This document shows, piece after piece, positions 1 through 7,979 of a DNA stretch of 64,000 nucleotides. The notes under the pieces were generated by a model. That model did no database searches and was not told the origin of the DNA. It saw nothing but the letters and a program-made list of their open reading frames with translations. The translations under genes and the position numbers were made by a program. The stretch spans positions 18,704-82,703 of the forward strand of contig JAGXNO010000010.1 of NCBI GenBank assembly GCA_019894975.1. Direction: 5' to 3'. Positions within the stretch are counted from its first letter, which is position 1. Each line of letters opens with the position of its first letter. This DNA is from Promethearchaeota archaeon (GTDB taxonomy: Archaea; Asgardarchaeota; Lokiarchaeia; Sigyniarchaeales; SOKP01).

Positions 1-483
1 AATTACGGGATAAACGTACCTCAAGTATATGAGATTGATCCTCAAAATGCGATTATAATTATGAGATATATAGAAGGAGAAAAACTGAAAAACCTGATAG
101 AAACCTTAAATATTACTAAAATGGAGAAAATTTTCAATGAGATTGGAATTATGGTAGCCATTTTACATAAAAATGGTCATATTCATGGTGATATCACTAC
201 AAGCAATTTATTAGTTACAAATGAAGAAAATATATTTCTTATCGATTTTGGATTGCACGAATATTCCGATACTATCGAAGATAAAAGTGTGGATCTCCAT
301 CTTTTTAAAAGGGTATTGATCTCATCACACGGGAGTAACTATGAATTCTGTTTTAACGCTTTTCTTGAAGGATATCGATCAGAATATGAAAAATTAGATT
401 TTAATGAGTGTAAATCCATTATTAAAAACGTTAATGCTATTGAAACGCGGGGTAGATATGTAAAATCAGAAGATAGGAAATAA
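1..483 (+). CDS. bud32: Kae1-associated kinase Bud32, C-terminal part (5' end outside window)
   Basis: Atypical small protein kinase of the KEOPS complex, which supports t6A37 tRNA modification together with Kae1. The reading frame is open from the first base of the window, so the N-lobe with its ATP-binding lysine lies outside. Visible are the catalytic loop HGDITTSNL (HGD plus the metal-binding Asn), the metal-binding IDFGL motif, and the family-typical EDKSVDLHLFKR and GYR segments. The tail GRYVKSEDRK resembles the basic Bud32 C-terminus. An internal Met at base 61 is not the real start because conserved-looking sequence precedes it. In many archaea the gene is fused to or follows kae1; that cannot be checked here. 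Confidence 0.93.
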   Translation, partial: NYGINVPQVYEIDPQNAIIIMRYIEGEKLKNLIETLNITKMEKIFNEIGIMVAILHKNGHIHGDITTSNLLVTNEENIFLIDFGLHEYSDTIEDKSVDLHLFKRVLISSHGSNYEFCFNAFLEGYRSEYEKLDFNECKSIIKNVNAIETRGRYVKSEDRK

Positions 484-818
484 TTGCTTACTTGGATTCT
501 GTAATACTCTGTAAAAGAAGGAATTATTAACAGAAGGATGATTTTTTAATAAGAATAAAAATTGTTCAATCAATCTATTAATTATTCCCATTAATTGTTC
601 ATCTTAACATTTAAACAATCAAAATATATTATACCTAATATTCGAATCTTTAAATACTTTAAATAGGGATAAATAACTTTTTATACATACATTACTTATA
701 ATATATTAGTAGAAAAGAGAGAAATTGTTTTAAGTATAGAATATATCCGCATTGCTAATTCACCCTTTCACTATTCAACATAGACGATTAGAAATTAATA
801 TTGCTTGGAGTTAGACCT
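484..818. other. Intergenic region upstream of the RHH regulator
   Basis: Very AT-rich, with no convincing coding frame. It holds TATA-like stretches (around 646-700, including TTTAAATA and TTTTTATA) that could drive the downstream regulator. The octamer ATTGTTCA occurs at 561-568 and again at 594-601, 33 bp apart (about three helical turns). That would suit repeated operator contacts by a ribbon-helix-helix dimer, but this is speculative. Confidence 0.35.
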
Positions 819-1028
819 ATGACAGAAATTGGAAAGAAGAAAACTAAACCTAAAATGGTCAACATTACGATCAACTTACCTCAAATATATGATCAAAATA
901 TCCAGAAACTTATAAAAATGAAACTTGTACCAAGCAGGTCTGAGGCTATTAGAATAGCATTGAGAGAATTTCTTCATAATGAATATAAAAATCTAAAATT
1001 ACTCGGATTTTTTGAAGATACTATGTAA
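819..1028 (+). CDS. Ribbon-helix-helix (CopG/NikR-type) DNA-binding protein
   Basis: A small protein of 69 residues. A basic N-terminus (KKKTKPK) is followed by a beta-strand MVNITINLPQ and then two helices with the signature PSRSEAIRIALREFL, the pattern of the MetJ/Arc/CopG fold that inserts a two-stranded ribbon in the DNA major groove. The ATG is chosen over an upstream TTG at 801 because GGAG lies 8 bases before it. No C-terminal ligand domain is present, so it is probably a simple local repressor. Its target is unknown; the AT-rich repeats upstream make autoregulation possible. Confidence 0.8.
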   Translation: MTEIGKKKTKPKMVNITINLPQIYDQNIQKLIKMKLVPSRSEAIRIALREFLHNEYKNLKLLGFFEDTM

Positions 1029-1170
1029 CTTTATCGGTATAGCTATTTCCTCCTAATTCTTTACGGATTTTTGTCATATTTCAATTCTACTTTAATTTTA
1101 TGAGTTAAAATTTAATATGCATTTTTACTTAATTTTACTATAGGTAATTATAAACGGAAAAAACTAAACC

Positions 1171-1782
1171 TTGATCTTGATCTTATCAATTTACGAGAAT
1201 GGACAAAGTAGGATTGTAAAAAAAAGTGATTTTAGTAATGTGAAAGTCTATTTAGTTGATGATTTTAAAACGATATACTTATGGTTTGGTTCAAAGTCCT
1301 CTAAAAGAAAGAGAGAGTTTGCTAGGAAAAAGGCAAACCTTCTAAACGATAAGCGAAAAGTTCCTGCCAACATCCAAGTTATTAATCAAGATAAAGAATT
1401 TGGGGCTTTTCTTGCCATTATGGATGTTCTTAGAAAGGGCTTCGATGAAGACGTATCTTCGACAAAAAGAGAGGAATTAGAAATTGAAATTGAAGATACT
1501 CTAGAACTTATTGATTCTGGATTGGAAATGGATCTTGAAGCTGAAATAACTCTTGCGGCTCATAAAATTTCAGAAGATAAAGTTCCTTATGAAGAATTAT
1601 CTCGAAAATTAGCTGAATTACAACTTACTCTTTTGAGAGCTACTGGAAAACCATCAGAAAAAGAAATAACTAAAAAATGTAATGATATTCTTAAATCTTC
1701 AGCTACTTATGAGGAATTATGTTGGCTTGTTTCAGAGCTTAAAATTCTAGTTAATAAGAACCACCTAGAAAAAAAAAGCTAA
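1171..1782 (+). CDS. Gelsolin-like domain protein
   Basis: Residues 1-90 look like a single gelsolin/ADF-H-related repeat: a VKVYLVDDFKTIYLWFG strand pair followed by a basic helix (SSKRKREFARKKANLL) and the segment VINQDKEFGAFLAIMDVL. The same pattern occurs in the two-repeat gelsolin-like protein near 57 kb. Residues 95-203 are helical and charged with no known domain that I recognise. The start is TTG, and no ATG lies near the first strand. Asgard gelsolin-like proteins are known to act on actin filaments in other members; single-repeat forms like this one are less well characterised, so an actin-related role is inferred. Confidence 0.7.
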   Translation: MILILSIYENGQSRIVKKSDFSNVKVYLVDDFKTIYLWFGSKSSKRKREFARKKANLLNDKRKVPANIQVINQDKEFGAFLAIMDVLRKGFDEDVSSTKREELEIEIEDTLELIDSGLEMDLEAEITLAAHKISEDKVPYEELSRKLAELQLTLLRATGKPSEKEITKKCNDILKSSATYEELCWLVSELKILVNKNHLEKKS

Positions 1783-1807
1783 TTGTTTAATAAAAAAATA
1801 GAAAAAC

Positions 1808-3565
1808 TTAGCTAATTGTGAGACTGATACCAATAGCGTTAGAGATTACAGCAGCAAAAAAGATTTGTATTATCGTAAAAGAAATAAATACAACAGGATA
1901 AAAGCATTTTATATTTTCAAATATTTTGGTATTTTGAATTATAACCAGTACAAAAATAATAAATGTAAATAGCAATGAAGGAAAGTAGGATAACCTTTTA
2001 GTTAAGAACATTAAACTAATTAAAACCAATATGGTAGTTATCAAAATTACTCTATTTTTTGAACTCTTTGACTTCAAGAAATTTAATTGGGGATAAATTA
2101 TTTTTCTGAAAAGTAGCTCTATAGACATAAATATAGGAAATGCTAAATACCCGAGAATGAAATGAACCGCGAAATTTGATGGCCAGATGAAGCTAAAAGG
2201 ATAATAAAATGAAAACATCATATAAATTGCTATTAAATAAACAGTACTTACCATTATAAATATAAGATATTTGAATTTGAAATGATTTTTTATATATTTT
2301 AAAGAAAAGATCCTTCTCCTCTCAGCTTTGGATGCTTTTAGATATGAAAGGAATTTAACCAAGTAATATAATCCGACCATGTTCAGGGAAGCATATAATA
2401 CTCCTGGTAAACCAAAGAATCTTTCAAATAATACCCAATTACCTAAAAATACACCAATTAATAGAAAAACCTTCAAAATTTGCCTTTTTTTATTTATATC
2501 TGTCGTTAAAGTCTCAAAATCATAGGAAGACGATTTTTCAACTCCCTTTTCTTTTTTAAAGAATAATTTACTTGAAAGCGAGGTCAAATATATAACTGTA
2601 ACAAAAAGTAAAACCAAATTGACTATAATCAAGATATAATTCCAATAAAATGTAATATTAATATGCCCATTTAGGGTTTCAGAATTAAAAAAATGAGATT
2701 CAAACCAATTTATTGATTTTATAAGAACTCTATCTGAAAACAATTGATGAGCACCTCCAATCATAAAACCTTTCATTGTTATTAAAGAACAATTAGTTAA
2801 TTCTTGAGCTTTTAAAGCATTTTCATTGAAATCTAAAATCTCATCATCAATATGATGTATAATTAAGAGATTTTCTGTATTTTCCTTATTTAATAAATTG
2901 ATAGGGATATAATCGATTAAATCCTCATTGTAGGCAAAACCATATCTTGGAGGTTCAAAATTTACCAACGGAGCTAAACCAACAATTACTTTGAATCTCG
3001 AATCTAAAGCTTGATTCATCAACACCACCATCCCCCCGAGGGAGTGACCAATCAACCCTATTTGTGTTAAATTCACATCGCTATAAAATGGTAAAGTTTC
3101 TAATTTATCTAATAGTTTAGAACAATCTTGTGCTAAAGCAGGAATACCTGTTATAGGATCAATATTATTTATATTTCCCCCGCTTTCTCCATGTCCTTGG
3201 TAATCTAATGCAGCAATATAAAACCCTCTCTTAGTAAATTCAACTGGTATCCTTAAGTCAAAATCTCGCTTGCTTCCGATTCCATGACAATAAATAACCA
3301 AAGGTCTTTTTTCTTGAAAGTCTAATGTTTTTGAAGGGTAATATAAATTAGCATAAAGTCTTGCCCCAGATGATTCAAATTGAACCCTTTCATAATGGTT
3401 GTAGCTAATTTCTTTATTAAATTGTAAAATTGATAGAGATATAATGAGTAATATAATAAAGAGGAGTAAATTTTTTAAACTCTTTTGATCTTTATGAGTA
3501 AGTTCACCGATTATCATATAACCAGTTTCATCCATAACTGTTGATTGTTTGCGTGAGGCCATCAT
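1808..3565 (-). CDS. Membrane-embedded alpha/beta hydrolase
   Basis: One membrane segment near residues 30-47 is followed by an alpha/beta-hydrolase domain (about 65-290). The domain has an oxyanion-type IYCHGIGSKRDF, LDYQGHGESGG, and the nucleophile elbow GLIGHSLGGMVVL (Ser in GHSLGG); IIHHIDDEI and GGAHQLF supply likely Asp and His. From about residue 305 on there are some seven more hydrophobic segments. The combination of an esterase/lipase-like domain with a polytopic C-terminal half suggests action on lipids or envelope components at the membrane. The substrate is unknown. It lies alone, convergent with the gelsolin-like gene. Confidence 0.75.
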   Translation of the reverse strand: MMASRKQSTVMDETGYMIIGELTHKDQKSLKNLLLFIILLIISLSILQFNKEISYNHYERVQFESSGARLYANLYYPSKTLDFQEKRPLVIYCHGIGSKRDFDLRIPVEFTKRGFYIAALDYQGHGESGGNINNIDPITGIPALAQDCSKLLDKLETLPFYSDVNLTQIGLIGHSLGGMVVLMNQALDSRFKVIVGLAPLVNFEPPRYGFAYNEDLIDYIPINLLNKENTENLLIIHHIDDEILDFNENALKAQELTNCSLITMKGFMIGGAHQLFSDRVLIKSINWFESHFFNSETLNGHINITFYWNYILIIVNLVLLFVTVIYLTSLSSKLFFKKEKGVEKSSSYDFETLTTDINKKRQILKVFLLIGVFLGNWVLFERFFGLPGVLYASLNMVGLYYLVKFLSYLKASKAERRRIFSLKYIKNHFKFKYLIFIMVSTVYLIAIYMMFSFYYPFSFIWPSNFAVHFILGYLAFPIFMSIELLFRKIIYPQLNFLKSKSSKNRVILITTILVLISLMFLTKRLSYFPSLLFTFIIFVLVIIQNTKIFENIKCFYPVVFISFTIIQIFFAAVISNAIGISLTIS

Positions 3566-3940
3566 TTATCACCAATTTTTTTAATTTCAAATATTGTGAA
3601 ACCATTCTACTATTTAAATGTTTTTAAATTTCAAATTTAGTGAAAACATTTTAAACAACTCTATCATTTTCATTTTAGATAGATATTTTTTATTAATTAT
3701 AATACAGATAAGGTCTCAAATAAGAGGATGTTCACTACTAAAGAAAAAAATAACAAGGAGAGCTTTTAGTCATCAAATAGGGAAAAAAAATACTTATTTT
3801 ATAAATCTTAAATCAAAAAACTATCTAAAATATCAATAAAATCCGTATTTTTCCTCTCAAATGAATAAATGATGGAACAATAATTACCATATTTTTTTCC
3901 ATTTAGTTGAAATTTGGGAATAGAATTAAAATTATTAACC
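3566..3940. other. AT-rich intergenic region
   Basis: It separates the membrane hydrolase from the 7-TM protein. A 73-codon open frame at 3618-3839 (+) exists, but it is rich in Ile, Lys and Phe with no recognisable pattern, and I treat it as non-coding. No structured element stands out. Confidence 0.4.
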
Positions 3941-4753
3941 TTAAGATTTTTTATACAAACCTAGAAAAATAACAATAAAAATAATCAAATCTACAAATTC
4001 TACAACTATAAGATAGCTGGCGTTTTCACCAAGAAGACTTTGCATAATAGGTCTAAAGATATTTGAGATTAGATAAACGAAAAAACCAATCGTTAAGATT
4101 TTAGGCTTTACAACCGAGAGTCGGTTTAATCTATACGCCAAATAAAAAATATAGACGATCCCTAACAGAGAGGGAATGAGCATCATAGGCAAGACCATTC
4201 CTAATAGGGTAACATTTGGTATAATGAGCACTACTATTGATTCTATAGAGACAATAATGGTTATAAGTCGAGTTCTGAGAGTATTCATATATTTTTTATC
4301 TTTTAATTTATTAAAGCGGTCCTCTAATCTAAAGAAAATTATCTCCATACCAAGATATACTAAAGGTGCTACTTCGAAAATGATGATAAAAAATCGGAAT
4401 TTTAAAAATATTAACACAATATCATCATTAAACGTAAAGAAGGTAAGGTCCCACAGGAGATCAATTGTCTTCCCAAAAATGAGAATAAGGAAGAACAATC
4501 CTAATAAGAACGGGATATCAGATAGATACTGGGCTTCTTGTTTGAACCATTTATGAAACAAGTAATAAGAAATAATTGATAAAATGATAATTCTAGCAGA
4601 TATAATTAAGACAATCTGCAATGCTCCTTCATATTCAGCAAAAGCTTTTAATACGAGGGGTAAAGAAAACAGATATAAACAACATATGCATGTAATCCCA
4701 ACTAATATACTTGAGAATAATAGTGTTTTATAAAGTCTTTTTGAAGCTGCCAT
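3941..4753 (-). CDS. Polytopic membrane protein, about 7 TM segments
   Basis: A 270-residue, strongly hydrophobic protein with roughly seven membrane-spanning segments (near residues 12-32, 45-63, 80-100, 110-135, 160-180, 185-210 and 215-265). A basic loop (RLEDRFNKLKDKKYMNTLRTR) lies between segments 4 and 5. No enzyme or transporter motif is visible. The topology recalls small sensor-like or DUF-type membrane proteins common in Asgard genomes, but I cannot assign a family. It is transcribed alone on the minus strand. Confidence 0.65.
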   Translation of the reverse strand: MAASKRLYKTLLFSSILVGITCICCLYLFSLPLVLKAFAEYEGALQIVLIISARIIILSIISYYLFHKWFKQEAQYLSDIPFLLGLFFLILIFGKTIDLLWDLTFFTFNDDIVLIFLKFRFFIIIFEVAPLVYLGMEIIFFRLEDRFNKLKDKKYMNTLRTRLITIIVSIESIVVLIIPNVTLLGMVLPMMLIPSLLGIVYIFYLAYRLNRLSVVKPKILTIGFFVYLISNIFRPIMQSLLGENASYLIVVEFVDLIIFIVIFLGLYKKS

Positions 4754-4842
4754 ACCAAGTGGTTTAACTTAAAATTTTTAAATTAAACTAAAATTTTTAA
4801 AATGAAAAGAATGAAAGTTAAAAAATTAATAAAAAAAATATT

Positions 4843-5094
4843 TTAAGATTTCCGACGCGTCCGAATCTTACGAGCTTCTCGTTCTACTTCTCTTAGTATG
4901 AGTATATCATCCGTTCTTATAGGTCCTTTTACATTTCGGGTTAATATCCTATTTTTATCAGGACCGTCTAATATTCTCACTTTTATCTGAGTAATCTCAC
5001 CTGTGAGTCCGGTACGTCCTATGATTTGAATTACTTGAGCCGGAATAGATAGGTCACGAACGTTAACACTCTTAGATTTTTCCAATTTAACCAT
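4843..5094 (-). CDS. rps28e: Small ribosomal subunit protein eS28
   Basis: The 83-residue protein carries the family core: [27 protein letters not shown], followed by [35 protein letters not shown], a near-textbook S28e sequence. It is slightly longer than usual (about 70-75) because of an N-terminal extension ([14 protein letters not shown]). It follows the L7Ae gene after 18 bases on the same strand, the usual archaeal rpl7ae-rps28e pair, so the two are almost certainly co-transcribed. Confidence 0.95.
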   Translation of the reverse strand: MVKLEKSKSVNVRDLSIPAQVIQIIGRTGLTGEITQIKVRILDGPDKNRILTRNVKGPIRTDDILILREVEREARKIRTRRKS

Positions 5095-5112
5095 TTGGGT
5101 TCACCAAGATAA

Positions 5113-5484
5113 TTACTTCTTAATCTCTTCTAACTTTTTAATTACATCATTTACCGCGCTATCATTTCCTGTTCCAACGTTTTCTATACTAATGGCGCTT
5201 GCAGATACATTGATTCTCGCAGTATTTCCTAGTTCTTTTTTAGTTGATAAGTATCCATAAGGAATTCCTTTTTCCTCGCATAGAAGTGGAATGTGGAATA
5301 AGATTTCCGGGGGAGTTACATCCTCAGCCATAATGATAAGTTTTGAAAGTTGTCTTTCAATTGATTTGGTAACTTCATTCATACCTTTCCGGATTTTAGA
5401 ATCTCGAGATTCAGCAATTTTGCTTAAGGCGTTCTTTAGCTGATTTTTTAATTGATCAGGGATTTGAAATTTTATATATGAAAT
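5113..5484 (-). CDS. rpl7ae: Large ribosomal subunit protein eL8 (L7Ae), probable AUU start
   Basis: Kink-turn-binding protein of the ribosome and, in archaea, of box C/D, H/ACA and RNase P RNPs. The core is clear: KGMNEVTKSIER, IMAEDVTPPEILFHIPLLCEEKGIPY, then STKKELGNTARI. The first canonical start (ATG at 5382) would remove about 34 conserved residues. The same frame continues upstream as YIKFQIPDQL...SRDSKIRKG, matching the normal L7Ae N-terminus, until a TGA at 5491-5493. No ATG, GTG or TTG lies in that stretch. An ATT at 5482-5484, ten bases after AAGGAG, is the best start and gives 123 residues, the normal length. The alternative is an extra A in the AAAAA run that moved an ATG (5492-5494) out of frame. 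Confidence 0.9.
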   Translation of the reverse strand: MSYIKFQIPDQLKNQLKNALSKIAESRDSKIRKGMNEVTKSIERQLSKLIIMAEDVTPPEILFHIPLLCEEKGIPYGYLSTKKELGNTARINVSASAISIENVGTGNDSAVNDVIKKLEEIKK

Positions 5485-5494
5485 TTTTAATCAT

Positions 5495-5500
5495 CTCCTT
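5495..5500 (-). promoter_or_regulatory. Shine-Dalgarno site of the L7Ae gene
   Basis: AAGGAG on the minus strand ends ten bases before the proposed AUU start. It directly abuts an out-of-frame ATG (5492-5494), which would leave no spacer, so its position favours the AUU. Confidence 0.7.
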
Positions 5501-5637
5501 CAAATATACTTTTAAATTAATATATTTTCATAATTCATCGATATTTGATATTATAATTAAGACACTATTAAAAATAAAATTTGGCATTTGAGATATAAAA
5601 CCTAAAAATTTTTTTACCATGCTTCTTTAGTTAAATT

Positions 5638-5838
5638 ATGATTATTCCGATCCGTTGCTTTAGTTGCGGGAAATTAATAGCACATACCTATAAACCTTAT
5701 TTAGAATATATCGAGAAAGGAGAAAGCTCAGAAAAAGCTTTTAAAGAGTTAGGACTTGAAAGGTGGTGCTGTAAAAGAATGATAGTTTCACACGTTGATC
5801 TTATCGACGAATTACTTAAATTTCCTCGATTACAATAA
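5638..5838 (+). CDS. rpoN: DNA-directed RNA polymerase subunit N (Rpo10)
   Basis: The 66-residue zinc-binding subunit of archaeal RNA polymerase, homologous to eukaryotic RPB10, helps assemble the Rpo3/Rpo11 platform. The zinc site is visible as RCFSCGK and ERWCCKRMIVSHVD (CxxC plus CC), with the typical spacing and the ending IDELLKF. Length fits the family. It is divergent from the L7Ae-S28e pair, whereas in many archaea rpoN sits with rpl13/rps9. Confidence 0.96.
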   Translation: MIIPIRCFSCGKLIAHTYKPYLEYIEKGESSEKAFKELGLERWCCKRMIVSHVDLIDELLKFPRLQ

Positions 5839-5982
5839 GGAAATCTTATAATCTTTAGACTTCCTTCAAAGCATTTTCGTAGAAATACTTCTACGGTACG
5901 AATTGTTAGAGTAAAACTTTAAATTTATGCACATACAATTATATCAAAAAAAGATTGAAACATTCCAAATTGTATGCGAAAT

Positions 5983-6204
5983 TCAAAGTCTGTTCAGTTC
6001 TGCCCCAGCTATAACTTCAGTTCGCTTAAGTAGTAGATATTCCAAGCTTGTTCCTATTAAGAATAGAATAACCATAAAAAAAGATTTAAATATTGGATTT
6101 TCTGTAGGATCAGGTACTATGGGATTTCCTAGTACATTAACAGTAATTGAAGCAAAAATGAATAAAATAAGAGAGAAACTAATTAGATAATGACGCCACT
6201 TCAC
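5983..6204 (-). CDS. Possible small membrane protein
   Basis: A 73-residue frame begins with a basic-hydrophobic signal-like segment (MKWRHYLISFSLILFIFAS). A short hydrophilic stretch rich in Asn/Pro (GNPIVPDPTENPIF) and a second membrane segment follow. This reads like a real N-terminal exported region, but it stops abruptly (GAELNRL), so it may be a truncated remnant. The opposite-strand frame here lacks such structure. No family recognised. Confidence 0.4.
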   Translation of the reverse strand: MKWRHYLISFSLILFIFASITVNVLGNPIVPDPTENPIFKSFFMVILFLIGTSLEYLLLKRTEVIAGAELNRL

Positions 6205-6365
6205 ACCTTATAATCGATTTTAATAGCTTAAAATTCTTTGTGTTAGAAATAAATTTCATTTAGAAATTACATCACAAATAAAATGGATTATAATCAATCT
6301 ATTGAAGAGAAAGAAATATTAAATTAAACAATATTAATCCTATAAAATTAAAAATACAATAAAAC

Positions 6366-6548
6366 TCATTGCTTTCCGTAATGTGCAGTCCATCTTGTTT
6401 TTCTTGCTTTTTTGTTATAGTCCAGCATTGATTTTTTGCATTTATTGGTGCAAAAGTTAAGAATTGTCCCATCTCGTTTAATAAACATAAATCCGCGACC
6501 AATTGATATATCAAATCCGCAGAAACTGCATTTTTTAACCTTGACCAT
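6366..6548 (-). CDS. rpl24e: Large ribosomal subunit protein eL24
   Basis: A 60-residue zinc-ribbon ribosomal protein. The zinc ligands are visible in CSFCGFDISIGRGFMFI and FCTNKCKKSM (CxxC ... CxxxC), followed by the basic end NKKARKTRWTAHYGK typical of archaeal L24e. It follows the eS6 gene after 22 bases on the same strand, so the two form a unit. In many archaea eL24 lies directly after eS28; here the pairs are separated by rpoN and a small membrane frame. Confidence 0.95.
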   Translation of the reverse strand: MVKVKKCSFCGFDISIGRGFMFIKRDGTILNFCTNKCKKSMLDYNKKARKTRWTAHYGKQ

Positions 6549-6570
6549 TGTAATTCATCTCGTAAAATAG

Positions 6571-6975
6571 TTATTCTTTTTCCTTCTTGAAAAGTTCGGC
6601 CTCGCCATACTTAGTCACCATGAGATTTATTAATGTCATATCATAGGTCACTTCGTTGCCTCTTACCGTTTTTCTCCTTTTTTCTCCCACCCTTCGGGGC
6701 TTATAGCCTATCCCGCGTTTTGAGACAAGAATCTTTTTCTTGACGGGACCATGTACATCTTTTCTCATCGGAAATCCACTAGAATCGCTGCCACCCGTAA
6801 TACTAAACTCGTAATTTGGAAAGCCTATTAGCCCTCCATTGATGGTATCACCGATTTTCATCCCTTCAAATCTAAATTTTTTCTCATCAATCTCAATAAG
6901 TTTAGACAAACCCTTCCCAGGGCCTTCTTTTCCACCGCTAATATTTAGCTTATATGCAATTTTCTCAGAAGACAC
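6571..6975 (-). CDS. rps6e: Small ribosomal subunit protein eS6
   Basis: The 134-residue protein has the S6e core: GKGLSKLIEIDEKKFRFEGM, IGDTINGGLIGFPNYEFSITGGSD, then SGFPMRKDVHGPVKKKILVSK with GIGYKPRRVGEKRRKTVRGNEV. Length is normal for archaea. It is the first gene of a minus-strand pair with eL24. Confidence 0.96.
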   Translation of the reverse strand: MSSEKIAYKLNISGGKEGPGKGLSKLIEIDEKKFRFEGMKIGDTINGGLIGFPNYEFSITGGSDSSGFPMRKDVHGPVKKKILVSKRGIGYKPRRVGEKRRKTVRGNEVTYDMTLINLMVTKYGEAELFKKEKE

Positions 6976-7148
6976 GATGCATCAATAATCTTGAAAACAA
7001 AGATTAAGTTCTAAAATGTATATTTTCATAAAAATTTTATGAAATTTGTAGGATTTAGATTTATTTTCTGAGGACTCACATTTTATGAAATTTATTTTAA
7101 TCATAACAACCTATAAAAATTATATCAGAATTTCATGTAACAGCTATT

Positions 7149-7979
7149 ATGCAATTATTCGAAGTAATTGAGATAACAGAATTTCCATTCATGGAAACTA
7201 AAGAAATTGTAGATGGAGTTGTAGTTAGTGATATTATTGGTGATCTCAATAATGGTAAGGTATTTTTACTTGTAGATCACGATACTAAAAGAATTTGGAC
7301 TTATAACTCTCCCATGAGTTCAATTAAAATCCAAATATATGGTGGCATTTTAGCGGGAATGTTTCGGCAACAATTAAAATTGTTTTATAGAGTGTATCCC
7401 TTGAATTTATATTCTCAGGATGATAAAGAATTTCAAGAATTAATGAATAAACAGTTAGGTCCTGGACGCGCGAAACCTATAGAAGAAAAAGAATTCTCAA
7501 AACCACTTCCAGATAAATACGTTATGGATTCTACAATACGAAGTCCTCAAATGAAGAAAGCAATTGATTATGTCAATCAATTTCCACAACCAGAAAATTT
7601 AAGTAGAAGATTTATGATTATAGGGGGAAATATTTTCGCAGATGAAGAAATTACAGAAGCCTTTTTGAAAGGAGAAATAAATGTAATTAAACCTGTGAAA
7701 TTAGGACGATTAAATAATGGTTTTACTTTCTTCAGAGATCACAATTATTCCACAAGATTAGTTATTAAAGATCGAAAAATACAAGGTATAGAATTATACA
7801 TTAAGGAAGAAGATAAATCTCCTCCCTTAGTACTAAAGATACCCGTAATTTATGAAGAAAAATTAAGCAAACCTGGTTCTATGGAAAAGTTAATTAAAGC
7901 CTTTCAAATTCCAAACCACTTGCCTGAAGATAATAACAAAGAAGCTTTCCCTAAAGATGATACTACTAATCAATCCTAA
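7149..7979 (+). CDS. Uncharacterised protein, possible gelsolin-like fold at N-terminus
   Basis: A 276-residue soluble protein. The segment GKVFLLVDHDTKRIWTYN (about residues 38-55) resembles the strand pair of gelsolin-like repeats seen elsewhere in this window, and the following helix (GGILAGMFRQQLKLFYRVY) fits too, but the match is weak. The rest contains RRFMIIGGNIFADEEITEAFLKGE, suggesting an alpha/beta domain. Its last 23 bases overlap the start of the radical SAM gene, so the two are likely translationally coupled. No known family is recognised. Confidence 0.65.
   Translation: MQLFEVIEITEFPFMETKEIVDGVVVSDIIGDLNNGKVFLLVDHDTKRIWTYNSPMSSIKIQIYGGILAGMFRQQLKLFYRVYPLNLYSQDDKEFQELMNKQLGPGRAKPIEEKEFSKPLPDKYVMDSTIRSPQMKKAIDYVNQFPQPENLSRRFMIIGGNIFADEEITEAFLKGEINVIKPVKLGRLNNGFTFFRDHNYSTRLVIKDRKIQGIELYIKEEDKSPPLVLKIPVIYEEKLSKPGSMEKLIKAFQIPNHLPEDNNKEAFPKDDTTNQS

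Noticed and set aside
3618..3839. 73-codon open frame on the plus strand
   Set aside because: Composition is dominated by Ile, Lys and Phe, as expected of random AT-rich sequence, with no ribosome-binding site or recognisable pattern.
5927..6190. 87-codon plus-strand frame opposite the small membrane frame
   Set aside because: It lacks structure, whereas the opposite strand shows a signal peptide and TM segment.
5638..6975. Possible single long ribosomal operon through rpoN
   Set aside because: rpoN is on the opposite strand from the four ribosomal genes, which form two separate pairs.
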